Shown piece by piece: positions 9,013-18,756 of a stretch of 25,327 nt of DNA. Both the position numbers and the translations under genes were made by a program. Numbering within the stretch: position 1 is the first letter of the stretch; each line of letters begins with the position of its first letter. The stretch spans positions 1 to 25,327 of the forward strand of contig CAJINV010000052.1 of NCBI GenBank assembly GCA_905178155.1, in the 5' to 3' direction. The notes beneath the pieces are model-generated. The model was not told the origin of the DNA. It worked only from the letters and a program-made list of their open reading frames with translations, and made no database searches. This stretch comes from Amoebophrya sp. A120. Its lineage: Eukaryota > Sar > Dinophyceae > Syndiniales > Amoebophryaceae.

Positions 9013-10424
9013 GTGCTCGTCGGTCGTCCGCAGGACGGATCCGGTAATACCATGATTTCAAATCAATCTCAAGTAAATAGGTCTTGACCACCACACGTAG
9101 AACCCACGAGAGGTGGTTTTTCTCAGTACATAACGGTGGCGAAAAATTTGATTCCTCTTCCTCAGCGGCCTCCGAGCCCGGGGAGTCCGCTTCCTCGTTA
9201 GCGCCATTCGATGCGATTTTCATTTTGACCAGTGGTTTGATGACGTTGTGGTCTATACCGCAGTGCAAAAGCGTCGCAAGAAGTGTACATTTTGCACATC
9301 CACCAAAATGATATATTGCGAGTAAGTGAATTCTTTCATCTACGAGCACAGCAAGTGGCTTGCCTTCACTACAAAAACGCGCTCTGTACAAAAAAAAACG
9401 GGGATTTTGCAACACGGGATAGAGTCGGGCTTGAACAGCGAGTATCCGATGCAAGCAAGTCTGGGTCTGGAAACTTGTGATGCGGGTTGGACATTCATGA
9501 GAACACTATGCCTCAACTGACGGCGAAGCATGACCACAAGTTTTTGCGCTGGTAGATATTGCCTACTCTACATGGCTAATCGCATTTATTTAGCATGACA
9601 GGCAATTGGGGTCGTGTTTGGGCAATTTACACGACAGGGTTAAGAGTTCGCGTCGCTATTCGAGCATGACAAACAATTCATTCTTCCAGACCCAGACCTA
9701 TTTGCAATGTATAGCGAGACGGAAAAGGTCGTGGTGGTGCTGGACGAGGAGGTCGTCCCAGTGCCCGAATCGGTATCAAGTGCAACTATGTCTGGGCCCG
9801 GACGGATCGATGCAACGTTAGCCATGCTTGTCTGGCATGAGTGAAGAGTTCGCGATGCGTTTTGAAGAAGAAACCCTTTCTCTTGTCATGCAAAGTCGCC
9901 TTCTGTGATGCAAAAAGGTCAATACTAACCCGCGCAAATATTTCCCATGCTTGGCTGTGCATTGCAGAGCATCGGCATTCACTATTCACGCCTATGCATA
10001 ATTACAAGTTTCCAGACCCAGACGTATTTGCAATCCATAGTCGGCACCAGAGGCGGCAGGCGAACCCCTCGAGTTCTCCGTCTCCGTATCAAGGCAAATA
10101 AAACGCTTTCTCGTCTGCCTTGCGCATTCGGTCGTATGATTTCAGGTTGCACGTACAAAAATTTACATTGACTTTATCGAAAATACGTACCATGACAGAA
10201 AGCTTTCATCCGTTAAAACAGCCACCATGACTTTATCTTTATTCGTGCCCTTGCTTCGAGTTTCGGAAAAATGGCACATCAGCAGGCATTTTCTCTTTTG
10301 TGTGTGAAAAGCGAGAGTAGGGAAACGTTTTCGGCGCAGCATACGGAGGGGCATCTCCAGAGTTGGCGTTCTTCCCTCCCCCCAGAGTTGGCGCTTCCGG
10401 ATGCAGACTACACATTACCACCAT
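9002..10424 (-). CDS. Gene 3: unknown Cys/His-containing protein, 4 exons
   Basis: The model is join(10424..10355, 10081..10040, 9768..9714, 9437..9002) on minus, 201 codons including TAA. The ATG at 10424 sits in ACCATGG; the open frame extends upstream to about 10550 without an ATG and with weaker codon bias, so I treat that part as leader. Features are FACRLWCRFGHWDD (about residues 30-43), an HHH run, a CAKC...HC cluster (about 95-107), and a Glu/Ser-rich acidic stretch (about 125-145). I do not recognise a family. All three introns are introner-type and removing them gives one frame that runs through a 9-nt poly-A/T tract at 9390-9398 without a shift. The 3' end is uncertain: an in-frame stop exists at 9002, but good coding signal in another frame follows (8875-9012), so a last intron may be missing from this model. 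Confidence 0.6.
9443..9713. mobile_element. Family 1 introner in gene 3
   Basis: A 271-bp element with termini TATCCGATGC and GCAATGTATA, inner TCTGGGTCTGGAAA / TTCCAGACCCAGAC, and a perfect duplication GCGAG (9438-9442, 9714-9718). Excision is in frame. No GT-AG possible. Confidence 0.88.
9774..10039. mobile_element. Family 1 introner in gene 3
   Basis: A 266-bp element with TATCAAGTGC and GCAATCCATA termini and a 4/5 duplication ATCGG/GTCGG (9769-9773, 10040-10044). Its interior shares CGCGCAAATATTTC with the copy in gene 5, marking a subfamily. Excision is in frame. Confidence 0.86.
10087..10354. mobile_element. Introner-like intron of unclear family in gene 3
   Basis: A 268-bp segment starting TATCAAGGC with a 4/5 duplication CTCCG/CTCCA (10082-10086, 10355-10359). 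It has the size and one terminus of family 1 but lacks the GTCTGGGTCTGGAAG inverted repeat; a weaker inverted pair around AAAACG is present. Excision restores the gene 3 frame. Confidence 0.58.
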
Positions 10425-10593
10425 GGTTCCGATCACAGTGATATCAAGATCAAAACTTTCGCAGAGGGATTCATTCGTCACAAACAGCAATGCACAAAAG
10501 GTGGGCCCCTGAGAAAGTCCAGTCGTCTGCAATAACAAAGTCTTGCGAAGAGAACATAGAAAAGGATGCTAGAATAGCAGCTTAGCTATGCGA

Positions 10594-11644
10594 CTAGAAG
10601 AAAGCCTGGCGAAGCAGCAGGCTCTCTCCATCTCCACGGAATAAAATTTTTTGCACATAGGGTTGCAACTTCATTTCCTTGGAAAGGTAGTAGTTATCCC
10701 TTGGTGCTGAAAAATATTCATCTTGATATCCTGTGACGAGCATGCACACGGCCAGGATGATGAGCTTCCACCACACGCACTGCATCCCTGTTGTCGATTT
10801 GCATTCCGTTGGAAATAAAAAGTGTGAATCTTTATCTGCAAGTCTAAAAAGTGGTAGGTGATGCACACTTCAACTTCATGCAGACACAGTTGAACAAGAA
10901 CACGGAGTGAATCTGAAAGAACTAGTAAAATCGAAGTACCCTCGTCCTGGTCTTGTGCCCCCGGCTCGTCCTTTTCCTGCAGCAGTTCCTGCTCCTCCAC
11001 CGGCGAAGCGGTGTCATCCTCAGTGGCAGTGGCGGAGGTACTCATCTTTTTCATCACCTGCGCTCCTTTCCCAGGGGTCTTCATGGCAGTACTGGCCGCT
11101 GCGGCGAGAGATTTACCCGCAGCTTTCATCGCTGTGGTAATCTGCGGTGCAGTATCAAGCGCAAACATGTCTTGGTCTGGAAAGTTGTGATGCATGTCGG
11201 CGAATAGTAAACACACTGCAACGCAGCGCCAAAGAACATGACAGATTACTTTTTTTGTGCTTTTCTCTCGCGTCATGTTGTCATCAATTGCGCATGAGAA
11301 TGAGATACAGTGTTTTAGGTTTTGCATGACCAACAAGTACAAGAGGAGGCGTTCGTGGTCGCGCAATACAAAGCTCAGTCTAATGCCAGACTAGCATGAC
11401 AAACCTCGCGTTCTTCCAGACCCCGGCATATTTGCAATGCATATGCAGACGAGCAGGTCGCGGAGATCATCATCTTCATGGGCGGTTTCTGGGTTGGCTT
11501 TGCACTTCCTGACCGCGTGGTGCCTTTGCCTTTCATACTCTTATTGTTTTTCCCTTTTTTATTCGATGCATTGCTCGCACTGCGCTGATTGCGCTTGTAC
11601 AGCGCTGCCTTGCTGACTCCTCCCACCATTTTCTTCCCCACCAT
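10594..11644 (-). CDS. Gene 4: small basic protein with one membrane segment
   Basis: The model is join(11644..11444, 11147..10940, 10835..10594) on minus, exactly 217 codons, 216 aa. The N-terminal third is Lys/Ser/Asn-rich (KRNQRSASNASNKKGKNNKS), followed by Ala/Met/Lys repeats (TAMKAAGKS, TAMKTPGKG) reminiscent of dinoflagellate basic nuclear proteins. Then come an acidic linker (about residues 105-140) and a hydrophobic segment WWKLIILAVCMLVTGY (about 157-172), probably a membrane helix, with a 45-residue tail. The first junction is an introner, the second an ordinary GT-AG intron, both in frame. The open frame extends upstream to an ATG at 11950 (102 extra codons, start hydrophobic like a signal peptide) but with weaker codon bias; I prefer 11644. 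Function unknown. Confidence 0.75.
10836..10939 (-). other. Canonical GT-AG intron in gene 4
   Basis: A 104-nt intron starting GTACTT and ending in a T-rich tract plus TTGCAG. It joins GAG G with AT AAA in frame. It shows no introner termini or flanking duplication. Confidence 0.75.
11153..11443. mobile_element. Family 1 introner in gene 4
   Basis: A 291-bp element with termini TATCAAGCGC and GCAATGCATA and a perfect duplication TGCAG (11148-11152, 11444-11448). It is the longest family 1 copy here. Excision joins exons 1 and 2 in frame. No GT-AG possible. Confidence 0.9.
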
Positions 11645-12549
11645 GATGCTCAATGGACGAATTTTCCAAACTCCTAGGACTTTTGTCGGTGGCGCTCTTT
11701 TCGTGATTTTACAGACGCAAGCGCCGCTATTGTCGTAAAGATAGAGAGAAGCTGTCACTTCAAATTTCAAAAGGCAAACAAGGAAACTGAAATCGCAGTG
11801 TTCGTCGTGAGCAGAGACCTCAACCTCTCCTCGCTCGTCATTGCGCTCCAGGGATAGCAACCACCTTTCCGTGCTAGTACTTCTCCTGGTAACCGCTACA
11901 GGAGCTGTAAGCAGACAAAATAAGACACCAAGCTCACTGCTTACTCTCATCTACCTCGTTGCACTTGCAACTCAAGTAAAGAATTTTTTTCGTCATCGCT
12001 CGGCAAGAAAAAATTAGATAAACTTTTGCCGCCACTTAAAAGCAACAAATCTTGAAGTCGCACGAATCGTTGTATATCGTACGCTGTGGCTAAGTAGGAA
12101 CACACACACCCCTGTAAGTACCCCGCCGGAACTCCAGCGCCTCCCTTGTTTCTGCTTTCATCGCGCCGCCATTCCTAACATCAGTACATCTTCTAGAACG
12201 TCACTTTATTTAATTTGCGAGTGGGCTTTATTTCACATCTTTTCAGTTCGAAAAAGGTGAGCAGCAGTCGTGGGGACACATTTACTTTTTCCGTACGATG
12301 TAAAGTGAATATTTTTTACTGCTGGTTCAATGCACGCACGCACGGCTTCGTTTGATTATCGGATCCAAAATGGATAATATCCATTTTGCCAGCTCGACAA
12401 AGGTTTCACGTTCATCTCGTATTTTCAAATTACATCGCGTAAATCGAGTCCAAATCCTTGCGACACAGTATTCATTCGAATTTGCTTGGGCTTCTTTATT
12501 CCAATAGGACTAGGAAGTCAGTACATCTACTTTGTCGTCGACCGCTGGT
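11645..12549. other. Spacer between genes 4 and 5
   Basis: The part next to gene 4 keeps an open frame to 11950 that is probably leader. The rest has no coding signal. A 23-bp palindrome lies at 12366-12388. Confidence 0.5.
12366..12388. repeat. Near-perfect 23-bp palindrome
   Basis: Arms CAAAATGGATA and TATCCATTTTG are perfect reverse complements around a single A. It lies in the spacer upstream of gene 4 and downstream of gene 5. It could be a transcription signal or a processing hairpin; nothing decides between these. Confidence 0.75.
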
Positions 12550-13615
12550 TCACAAGTCCTCCTGCTGGGATTCTTGCTCGTCGTTCGATCTGCCCCGCAG
12601 ATCACCGTGGCCCTCCTCATCATGAGTGCCGTCGAAAGCCGATTTTTTAGGTCGTGCCTTCTTTGCATGGGTGTGGTTCGTCGCAGGCTGTGCTTCCGGC
12701 CACGACTGTTTGTCTGCGGCTGCGTCGTTGTCCGCATCCGCCTCATCGGAAAATTGCTTTTGGATGGCGAGGATTTCATATGGAAGGAAAAACATTGCAA
12801 TCCCCCTCCGCTACGTACTGTGCTTGTTCCGCGTGGAAATACAGACGTCAGCCTGGCAAGGAAATGTCTAAGTTTCTATCGACTCGTGTGACTGCTGGTC
12901 TGAAGACATGAGTACCAAGAGCACAACGGTTAGCCCAGTCCGGTGGACAAGAGTTCGCATAAAATACTCGACTGTGAGTGTAGTAAGACTTTATCTTTCT
13001 ACTATGCGAGAGCGAGGTGCGATAATCGGGAGGCCTTTGGATTCCAACACAATTTGATATCTTTTTTTGCAGCTCGATATCATCCCCTGCTATCGTGAAG
13101 CCAACGTTATAGACTTGCTTCGTAACCTCCGCGAGGCCCATGATCATCAGCCGCTCGAAATCCGACCCCTTCGTCGCCTTGTCCGGGACTGTCTTGCCAG
13201 ATCGCCTATACATTGCAAAAATATCTGGATCTTGAAGGATGCAAGGTTTGTCATGCCTGTCTGTAGCATGACTGCAGAGCTTGTGACGCGTGTTCAAGAT
13301 GAGATCCTTTTGCTTGTCATGCAAAAAGCGAAACGCAGACTGTCATGCGGGAAACGCAACACTTGGCCGCGCAAATATTTCTATCGCTACGCCACCCGCT
13401 GCAGTGCATTTCCAATTCACGGCCCAACATTACAAGTTTCCAGACCCAGACATAGATATTTGCAATGCATATCGCTTTTGGGATTTTTTCTTCTTACCCC
13501 TGGCTCTTTCCTTGGTTCGATTTTTCATTTTCCCTTCGGCAGTCGCGTTCGTGGGTACGGCCACCTCTTGTCCCGCGGTCGCTGGGTCCGTCGCGTATGA
13601 CGGCAAAACGAGCAA
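12550..13615 (-). CDS. Gene 5: unknown protein, 5' end incomplete
   Basis: Supported exons on minus are about 13615..13472, 13201..13049 and 12810..12550. From the only in-frame ATG (13528) this gives 157 codons, but coding-like codon use continues upstream to about 13615, so an earlier exon is likely; a weak candidate lies near 13830-13913. The protein has a Lys/Arg-rich start (KNRTKERARGKKKKSQKR), a middle segment DFERLMIMGLAEVTKQVYNV, and an acidic, Gln/Asp-rich tail (DEADADNDAAAD, ending SNDEQESQQEDL). No family recognised. The first intron is an introner with a 4/5 duplication; the second is inferred as GT-AG from frame and composition. The exon 2 frame also stays open past the proposed donor, with poorer codon bias, to a stop near 12848. 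Confidence 0.58.
12811..13048 (-). other. Inferred GT-AG intron in gene 5
   Basis: The proposed donor is GTTGGA and the acceptor ACGTAG, 238 nt, phase 0. It links two regions of clear coding bias. The exact sites are a best guess, since other AGs lie nearby. Confidence 0.45.
13207..13471. mobile_element. Family 1 introner in gene 5
   Basis: A 265-bp element with TATACATTGC and GCAATGCATA termini, inner TTTCCAGACCCAGAC, and a 4/5 duplication TCGCC/TCGCT (13202-13206, 13472-13476). Sliding in the duplication allows GC-AG in gene orientation. Excision is in frame. Confidence 0.87.
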
Positions 13616-14183
13616 AAGTCAAGCCCGGGTTCAGTTGCACTTTTCAAAATTTCAATTTTGGCACCATGAGCAGAATCCACCAGGAATCGATTTGTCATCG
13701 GTATCTTTCTAATCAATCTGCACGACTGCTGTAGATTGACTACAGTTGTTGTTCTTGTTGAGTATGCGTAAACTTTTGAGTGAAGAAGTGCCTGTATGCA
13801 AGAAACTTCGCTTGACGCACAATTTTTGTAGGATAGGGTGGCCGTCAGATGGTCCGAAGGAGAGTTGGCTCGTGCCTTGTCCACGCCAGGAAGGGTGGTT
13901 GCAATACCTTGGTCATTGTTTGGAAAACTCCGAGACTTTGGAGGCGGCAGAAGTTTTTTTTCATTTCTACTTCCTCACACAGACTTTACCGACCACCGCA
14001 GAGTTTGAATCTTTTTGCGGTCGTGCCCAAAAATCATGACACTGTCAAAAAACAGTTTGCGTCGAAATGTCAAAACACGAGAGTGATGAAATCCTGAGCA
14101 GTACGTCGTATATACATACTGTCGGTTTTTTCGGACGCGTGGATCTATTTTTCGAATGGACAGAAGTACTGTGCTCTCGTTTG
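13616..14183. other. Spacer between genes 5 and 6
   Basis: Apart from a weak minus-strand coding signal near 13830-13913 that could be a missing gene 5 exon, nothing recognisable. Probably includes the gene 6 3' UTR. Confidence 0.45.
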
Positions 14184-15116
14184 CTACTTTGAAGTTGTAG
14201 TAATTGTACCGTTCCATCCATTCCCGCTAACAGTGACGCTCTTGTCGACGGAGCGGTGGAGGAGCAGGGAAGAAAGCGCGACGCCTAACAAGCCACCACA
14301 GACGACGAGCACGACGTCTTTCAGGGTTACCACACGTCGGACCTCCGCTAGTGCAGCCCGCGCATTCTGCCACGGGCTTCGGCCAGGCGCCGAAGTCGGC
14401 CCCGCGGGCGTCGATTTATTCGACCCGGTTGTTGCAGCGGCACCTGCTACGCTTGACCCGCGATCGCCGCTGTCTTTTCTCTCGAGGAGTTGTTCGCTGT
14501 TTCTGCGTCGCGCTGCCCGCAGTCCCTTTTCCCGCCCTTGCGTGCCGCTTGGCTCCAGTTGCTTGACGCGCCCCTCGAGGCGCTGGAATGCTTCGAACTC
14601 GCCGCGCTCGACTCGCTTGATTTCGGTGTCCGTGTGGTCTTTGCATTCGGTTCGCAAGTTTTCCAGGTCTGTGCGGAACTTCGTGTTATCGGTTTCCAAT
14701 TCGGTTCGCCGCAACGTGTGACTTTGCAGTGTCTCCTGTACCCCGGACAGCCGAACTTCCTGTCGTCTAAGCGTCTCTTCGAAGCCCCGAAGTTTTTCTT
14801 TGCAGTATGCCTGAATCGTCTGTGGCTGCGACGAAGATCCGGAACCACGCGTACGTCCAGCAACGTTTGTTCCACGATCAGTAGGCGCTTCTCCGGCCGC
14901 AGGTGTTGCAGGACTACCGTTCTCGTGATGCTCGGTCGTCGTTGTAACAGCTCCCGGATTTGTTGTTCCCGTAGCGCTGCCGTCTGCTCCTGCTGTCGGA
15001 GCGGGCGTGGCTGCGGTCCTCTCGTCCCGCGATTGTGTTGCAACCCAATCTTCACGGGCAACCGACGCTGTCGTGGCCGGGGGCGGCGCCGGGGGTAGTG
15101 CTTGCTGAGTCGACAT
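14184..15116 (-). CDS. Gene 6: coiled-coil protein with C-terminal membrane anchor
   Basis: A single uninterrupted exon of 311 codons, 310 aa, starting at ATG 15116 (MSTQQALPPAPPPATTASVA). The frame is open further upstream but with poor codon bias, so I chose this start. Order: a Pro/Ala/Thr-rich disordered N-terminus with GTTNPGAVTTTT (about residues 40-55), a long heptad-like coiled coil (about 104-188; EETLRRQEVRLSGVQETLQS), a basic/Ser-rich linker, and a hydrophobic stretch VVLVVCGGLLGVALSSLLL (about 264-283) followed by a 25-residue tail. The layout suggests a C-terminally anchored membrane protein with a cytosolic coiled coil; partner and organelle cannot be read from sequence. It is the only gene in the window without an intron. 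Confidence 0.8.
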   Translation of the reverse strand: MSTQQALPPAPPPATTASVAREDWVATQSRDERTAATPAPTAGADGSATGTTNPGAVTTTTEHHENGSPATPAAGEAPTDRGTNVAGRTRGSGSSSQPQTIQAYCKEKLRGFEETLRRQEVRLSGVQETLQSHTLRRTELETDNTKFRTDLENLRTECKDHTDTEIKRVERGEFEAFQRLEGRVKQLEPSGTQGREKGLRAARRRNSEQLLERKDSGDRGSSVAGAAATTGSNKSTPAGPTSAPGRSPWQNARAALAEVRRVVTLKDVVLVVCGGLLGVALSSLLLHRSVDKSVTVSGNGWNGTITTTSK

Positions 15117-16120
15117 GAGATAATATCCTTTCCCGAACCAATTTTCTTTTTTACCTTTGAAGTGGAGACGAAAAAAACAGTTGGGGATCTGTAGTTGTGC
15201 AACTTCATAGTAGCAGTTCCCACGGCGTCCAAGAAATTTCATACGAGAGTAGACCAACACGACCAGAAAGGACATTCCATGAGCAAAGCTCGGCCTTGTT
15301 GCAAGAGTGCAGATGTGAAGAGACGACGACGACGTGACGTTACTCCACGTGCACAAACGATACATCTAGATCAGGCCACTTTTCGATCGATTTGATTTAT
15401 TGCCATGTATATCTATAAACGTCGCACTGGATGTTTTTACCCTGGTCTCCTCTTTATTCATTGTTTACATCTCGCTCACGAGCTGCTTACGAGCTGCCGG
15501 CGGAAAGCTTCGAATCCAGTATACGAAAATTCGGATCGAAATTGGACCTGCCTCACGAACGAGTTTGAGGAAGACGAGTAAGTGTCTAGGCTAGACAGGA
15601 AGTACTGCTATTCGCTAGACTAGCGAATACTAGAAACTGGCGCGAGTAGAAATTGCGAATTGTGAAGTTTCATTTGCACGCCCGTCGCACGTTTTTCACA
15701 ATACAGAGGGTATCATTCTTATCATCGTCATCATCTTGCTACTTAGCACAGGGGGGGGACTGCTAGGGGTGGTATTCTCCTATTTGCTGGGAAAGTTCTC
15801 ATAATTTCATGTCGAGTTTTACAAGGAGCTCCGGCATCGTGGAAGTTCGTTCAAATTGTACTTCGTCATTTAACGGCTCGATAGGTGGAGAAGCTGTAAA
15901 CATTGGTGTGGTTGTAGCTGTACTAAACATTGTTCCGTGCTGACCGGGGCGGTAAGAGCAGCTTCTTGTGCAGGAGTCACGGGTAGAGGAAGTAGATGAA
16001 GGAGTCAGAAGGAGAAGGAAGTGGGTTTAGTTTCGATTCCTCGAGAAAAATATTTGTTCTACATCTGGGGTTGCAGCTTCGCCTCGTCCAGGTTCAGTGT
16101 GATACAGCCTCGTGCTGCTC
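15117..16120. other. Spacer between genes 6 and 7
   Basis: About 1 kb without coding-like frames. It contains a small inverted repeat at 15610-15628 (arms ATTCGCTA and TAGCGAAT around GAC) and a G8 run near 15762. No introner termini or RNA gene seen. Confidence 0.5.
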
Positions 16121-18756
16121 TTACACAGAATTCGACTGGTTTTCGTCTCCGTCGTCCGAGGGTGTGATTGTAGTCTGCTTGCTCAGGTGTTCCCTCGCTT
16201 GCTTCTCTGCTTCCTCTTGTGCCGTCAGCAGAATTTGATATTCACCGCGGAGGGAGAGCAGGTCCGCCAAAATATCGACGACATTCTGATGAGTGTTTTT
16301 TTTGGCGATGAAGCTTCGCGCCCGCTCCAACACCAGGCGGACTTTCACGACGTCGTGATGTGAGTCCTGTTGTATGTTTTTTATTTCGGTTTTTTCTTTT
16401 CGGAATCTGTATCTGACTTCTATACATAGAACCGAGTTTTTGTCAAATTTAGGGCTGAAGACACGATAAGGGCTTTCCTCAATCATTCCACCCCACAGGC
16501 AAAAGCTTTCGAAAATGTACGCTGTTCTCCTCGAGAAAATTGAAAATCTGGGTCGGCGTCGGCAGGTGTTCTGAAGAAAACCAGCTACACAGAAGTCTTC
16601 GCGACTCGCCAGCCCGCCTCATAATCTCGGACCGCTTACCTTGCCGCAATGCCTCTCGAAAATCGTTGTTGAGCTGGTTGCGCTGCTGGATAGTGTCCTG
16701 TCATGAGATTTGGAAGTTTCGTATTGTGTATGCAGATTGTAGAGCAACCAGTCATCTACTTGTGGAGATCGTCTTTACATTTCATTTGCATAAAAACATA
16801 TCCTTACCTGTGTAATTTTCTGCGCCTCTGCCTTTTGTCGTTCACCCATGTTGTCCAAATCCTCCCGCAATGCCGTCCCAATCTCGTCGACGTACAGGTA
16901 CAAGTGTTTGATTGCGTCGCTATTCTCCTGCGCGACTTGCTTACAACTGGTGTTTGTTTCCTGCAGGGCCCTCTGTAGCTGCTGGCAGGCCTGGGCGAAC
17001 TGCTGTTCCAGGGCACTGCGGTCCGCGATTTGCCTGTCTCCGACCTTCCCGACTTCACCCTTCAGCGCGGTGACGTTGTCGCGAAGCGACGACGTAGCGT
17101 TGAAGATTTTGTCCTCTATTTCTTCCCACACGCGTGCCGCCTCCCCGCGGAAACTCTGCTCGAGCTTGCGCATGTCGTTCCCGCACCGGGTGTATCGAAC
17201 GGTGCAAATCTGGTGTCTGGGTCTGGAAAGAAAAACTTGTCATGCTGGGTGGAGCATCACAATTGACGGACAAGCATGACAAGTTTTCGAGTTTCTGCAG
17301 CGTCACTGCCCATTCTGCGTGAAAGTGCAGTAAATTTAAATTATTCCTTTTGGTAAAACGCGCATGACAAACTTGTGAGGACTGACATTCTTTGCCGACG
17401 ACGAGGGTGGCAAACCTTGCATTTGTCTTCCAGAGAGCCCAGACACATCTACGATGTTGCATAGGGTCAAGCAATCCAAAAAATCATCCGTTTTTACTTT
17501 CAGTTGCTGCTTCAGTGCCGATTGCTCTTTCTCCACTGCGTCAGTGCGCTCGTTCACGGTTTTCAACTCCTTCATCGTCTTCTGCTCGAAGGCCTGGTGG
17601 CGCGCGTTTACACCGCTGAAACCGTCCCTGGTCTCCTGCTCGAAGCCGTCCTGGCGGGAGGCCACACTGCTGAAACCATCCCTGGTCTCCTGCTCGAACC
17701 CGTCCTGGCGGGCGTTCACGTCCGCGACGGCGGCTGTGGTTTTCTCCTGAAGCCCAAGCAGGTCCGCTTCGATCCGCAGAGCCCGTTCATTCGCAGCCCC
17801 GCTGTGCAGTTCCGCTGTCCCCACACGCCCCACCAACTTCACGTGCTCACCTTCGAGATCTGACTGCTTCTCGAGCATGTTGCGCCGAGCACGTCTCTCT
17901 TCCTGTCGGATCAGCGCATCCACCTTGTGCAGCTCATCTTCTTCCCTTTGTTGCAGTTGTTGGCGCTGCTCCTTGAAGTGCTGAGTGATTGCGTCCCTGC
18001 GCTTGTAAAGCTCCGTCAGTGGCGACGCCTGTGCGACTGGTGGTCTGGGCGCTTTTCCCGCGGGTCCGGTCGTGAGCAAAGACGCAGCATATGCGCCGCA
18101 AATATGTCTGGATCTTCATCTGGAAGGGTGTATAGTAACTTGTCATGCGAAGTCTCGACCACACAAAGTTCATCCAGGTTCGTTGTCTATACCCCATCAA
18201 CAGCTGCCCCCTTCTTCCTAAGAAAAAGGCGCATTGCTTATGCGGAATTGACATCGCAAAATCTGTAATGCTTCTGCATGCACTCCAGTGGTCCGCGAGA
18301 TGCATGACACATCTTGCACACTTCTTCTAGACCCAGACATGTTATTGCAGTGGATACTGCCAGGAAAGAACGTTTTACCGACTCTGGGGTAGGCACCGCA
18401 GAGGACTTATTATCTTCTTCACCCCCGGCCCCGCCAGGGGAGGGCCACACGACGGCTCCGACGGCTCCATCTTCGGCTGTACCGGGGATCACGTCTGTGG
18501 AGAGGAGTGGCAGCACACGGGAGCTTCGGTACTGCTGTGGCTGCCCAGGTGAAGGCGTGAATGTGAGGGAGGCAACCTCATCTGATGTTGACAACACGCC
18601 GTCTTCTTCCTGTTGACTCGGGCCCTCTTCACCTGGACCGCTTTGTGAGGGAGAGCTTTGGATGGCCGCCGACGCGAAAGGCTGCGTGATATTACCGTCG
18701 TCGTCTTCGGGCGAACTGAGGATAACTTCGTTTGCTTTATTCCCTGCTGACTTCAT
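16121..18756 (-). CDS. Gene 7: long coiled-coil protein with 18-residue repeats
   Basis: The model is join(18756..18357, 18084..17464, 17187..16808, 16697..16640, 16341..16121) on minus, exactly 560 codons, 559 aa. The N-terminal 150 residues are Ser/Pro/Glu-rich and disordered. From about residue 160 to near the end the protein is predicted coiled coil, with four consecutive 18-residue repeats at about 255-327 (VNARQDGFEQETRDGFSS and variants). The C-terminus is Gln/Glu/Lys-rich and ends DDGDENQSNSV. It resembles cytoskeletal or scaffold coiled-coil proteins in composition only; I recognise no family. Two junctions are family 1 introners and two are GT-AG introns (GTAAGG...GACAG; GTAAGC...AAAG). 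The last acceptor was chosen by frame and is the weakest point. Confidence 0.8.
16342..16639 (-). other. GT-AG intron in gene 7 (acceptor uncertain)
   Basis: Starts with the strong donor GTAAGC at 16639. The acceptor GTGAAAG at 16342 is chosen because it restores the frame; a better-looking CAACAG 18 nt upstream would not. 298 nt, no introner termini. Confidence 0.55.
16698..16807 (-). other. Canonical GT-AG intron in gene 7
   Basis: 110 nt, donor GTAAGG, acceptor ATGACAG, phase 0, joining ...KITQ to DTIQQ in frame. No flanking duplication or introner ends. Confidence 0.8.
17193..17463. mobile_element. Family 1 introner in gene 7
   Basis: A 271-bp element with diverged termini (TATCGAACGGTGC, GTTGCATA) but a clear inner GTCTGGGTCTGGAAA. 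Flanks GGGTG/GGGTC (17188-17192, 17464-17468) are a 4/5 duplication. Excision is in frame. Confidence 0.82.
17504..17719 (-). repeat. Four 54-bp in-frame repeats in gene 7
   Basis: Units begin at 17719, 17665, 17611 and 17557 on minus, each 54 bp and encoding an 18-residue coiled-coil repeat. The first two share RQDGFEQETRDGFS exactly; the last two are diverged. Confidence 0.85.
18090..18356. mobile_element. Family 1 introner in gene 7, old copy
   Basis: A 267-bp element with TATGCGCCGC and GCAGTGGATA termini. The target duplication is eroded (CAGCA/CTGCC, 3/5), suggesting an older insertion. Removing the element plus 5 bp still restores the frame. Confidence 0.78.

Noticed and set aside
9340-9825. 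Alternative Ser/Thr-rich frame for gene 3 (DSGTGTTSSSSTTTT)
   Set aside because: It joins across two introners too, but fits the third intron only if the eroded duplication is ignored, and it stops soon after the poly-A/T tract. The chosen frame continues for over 140 codons.
11645-11950. N-terminal extension of gene 4 with a signal-peptide-like start
   Set aside because: The frame is open but codon bias is weak compared with the accepted exons; kept as an alternative start only.
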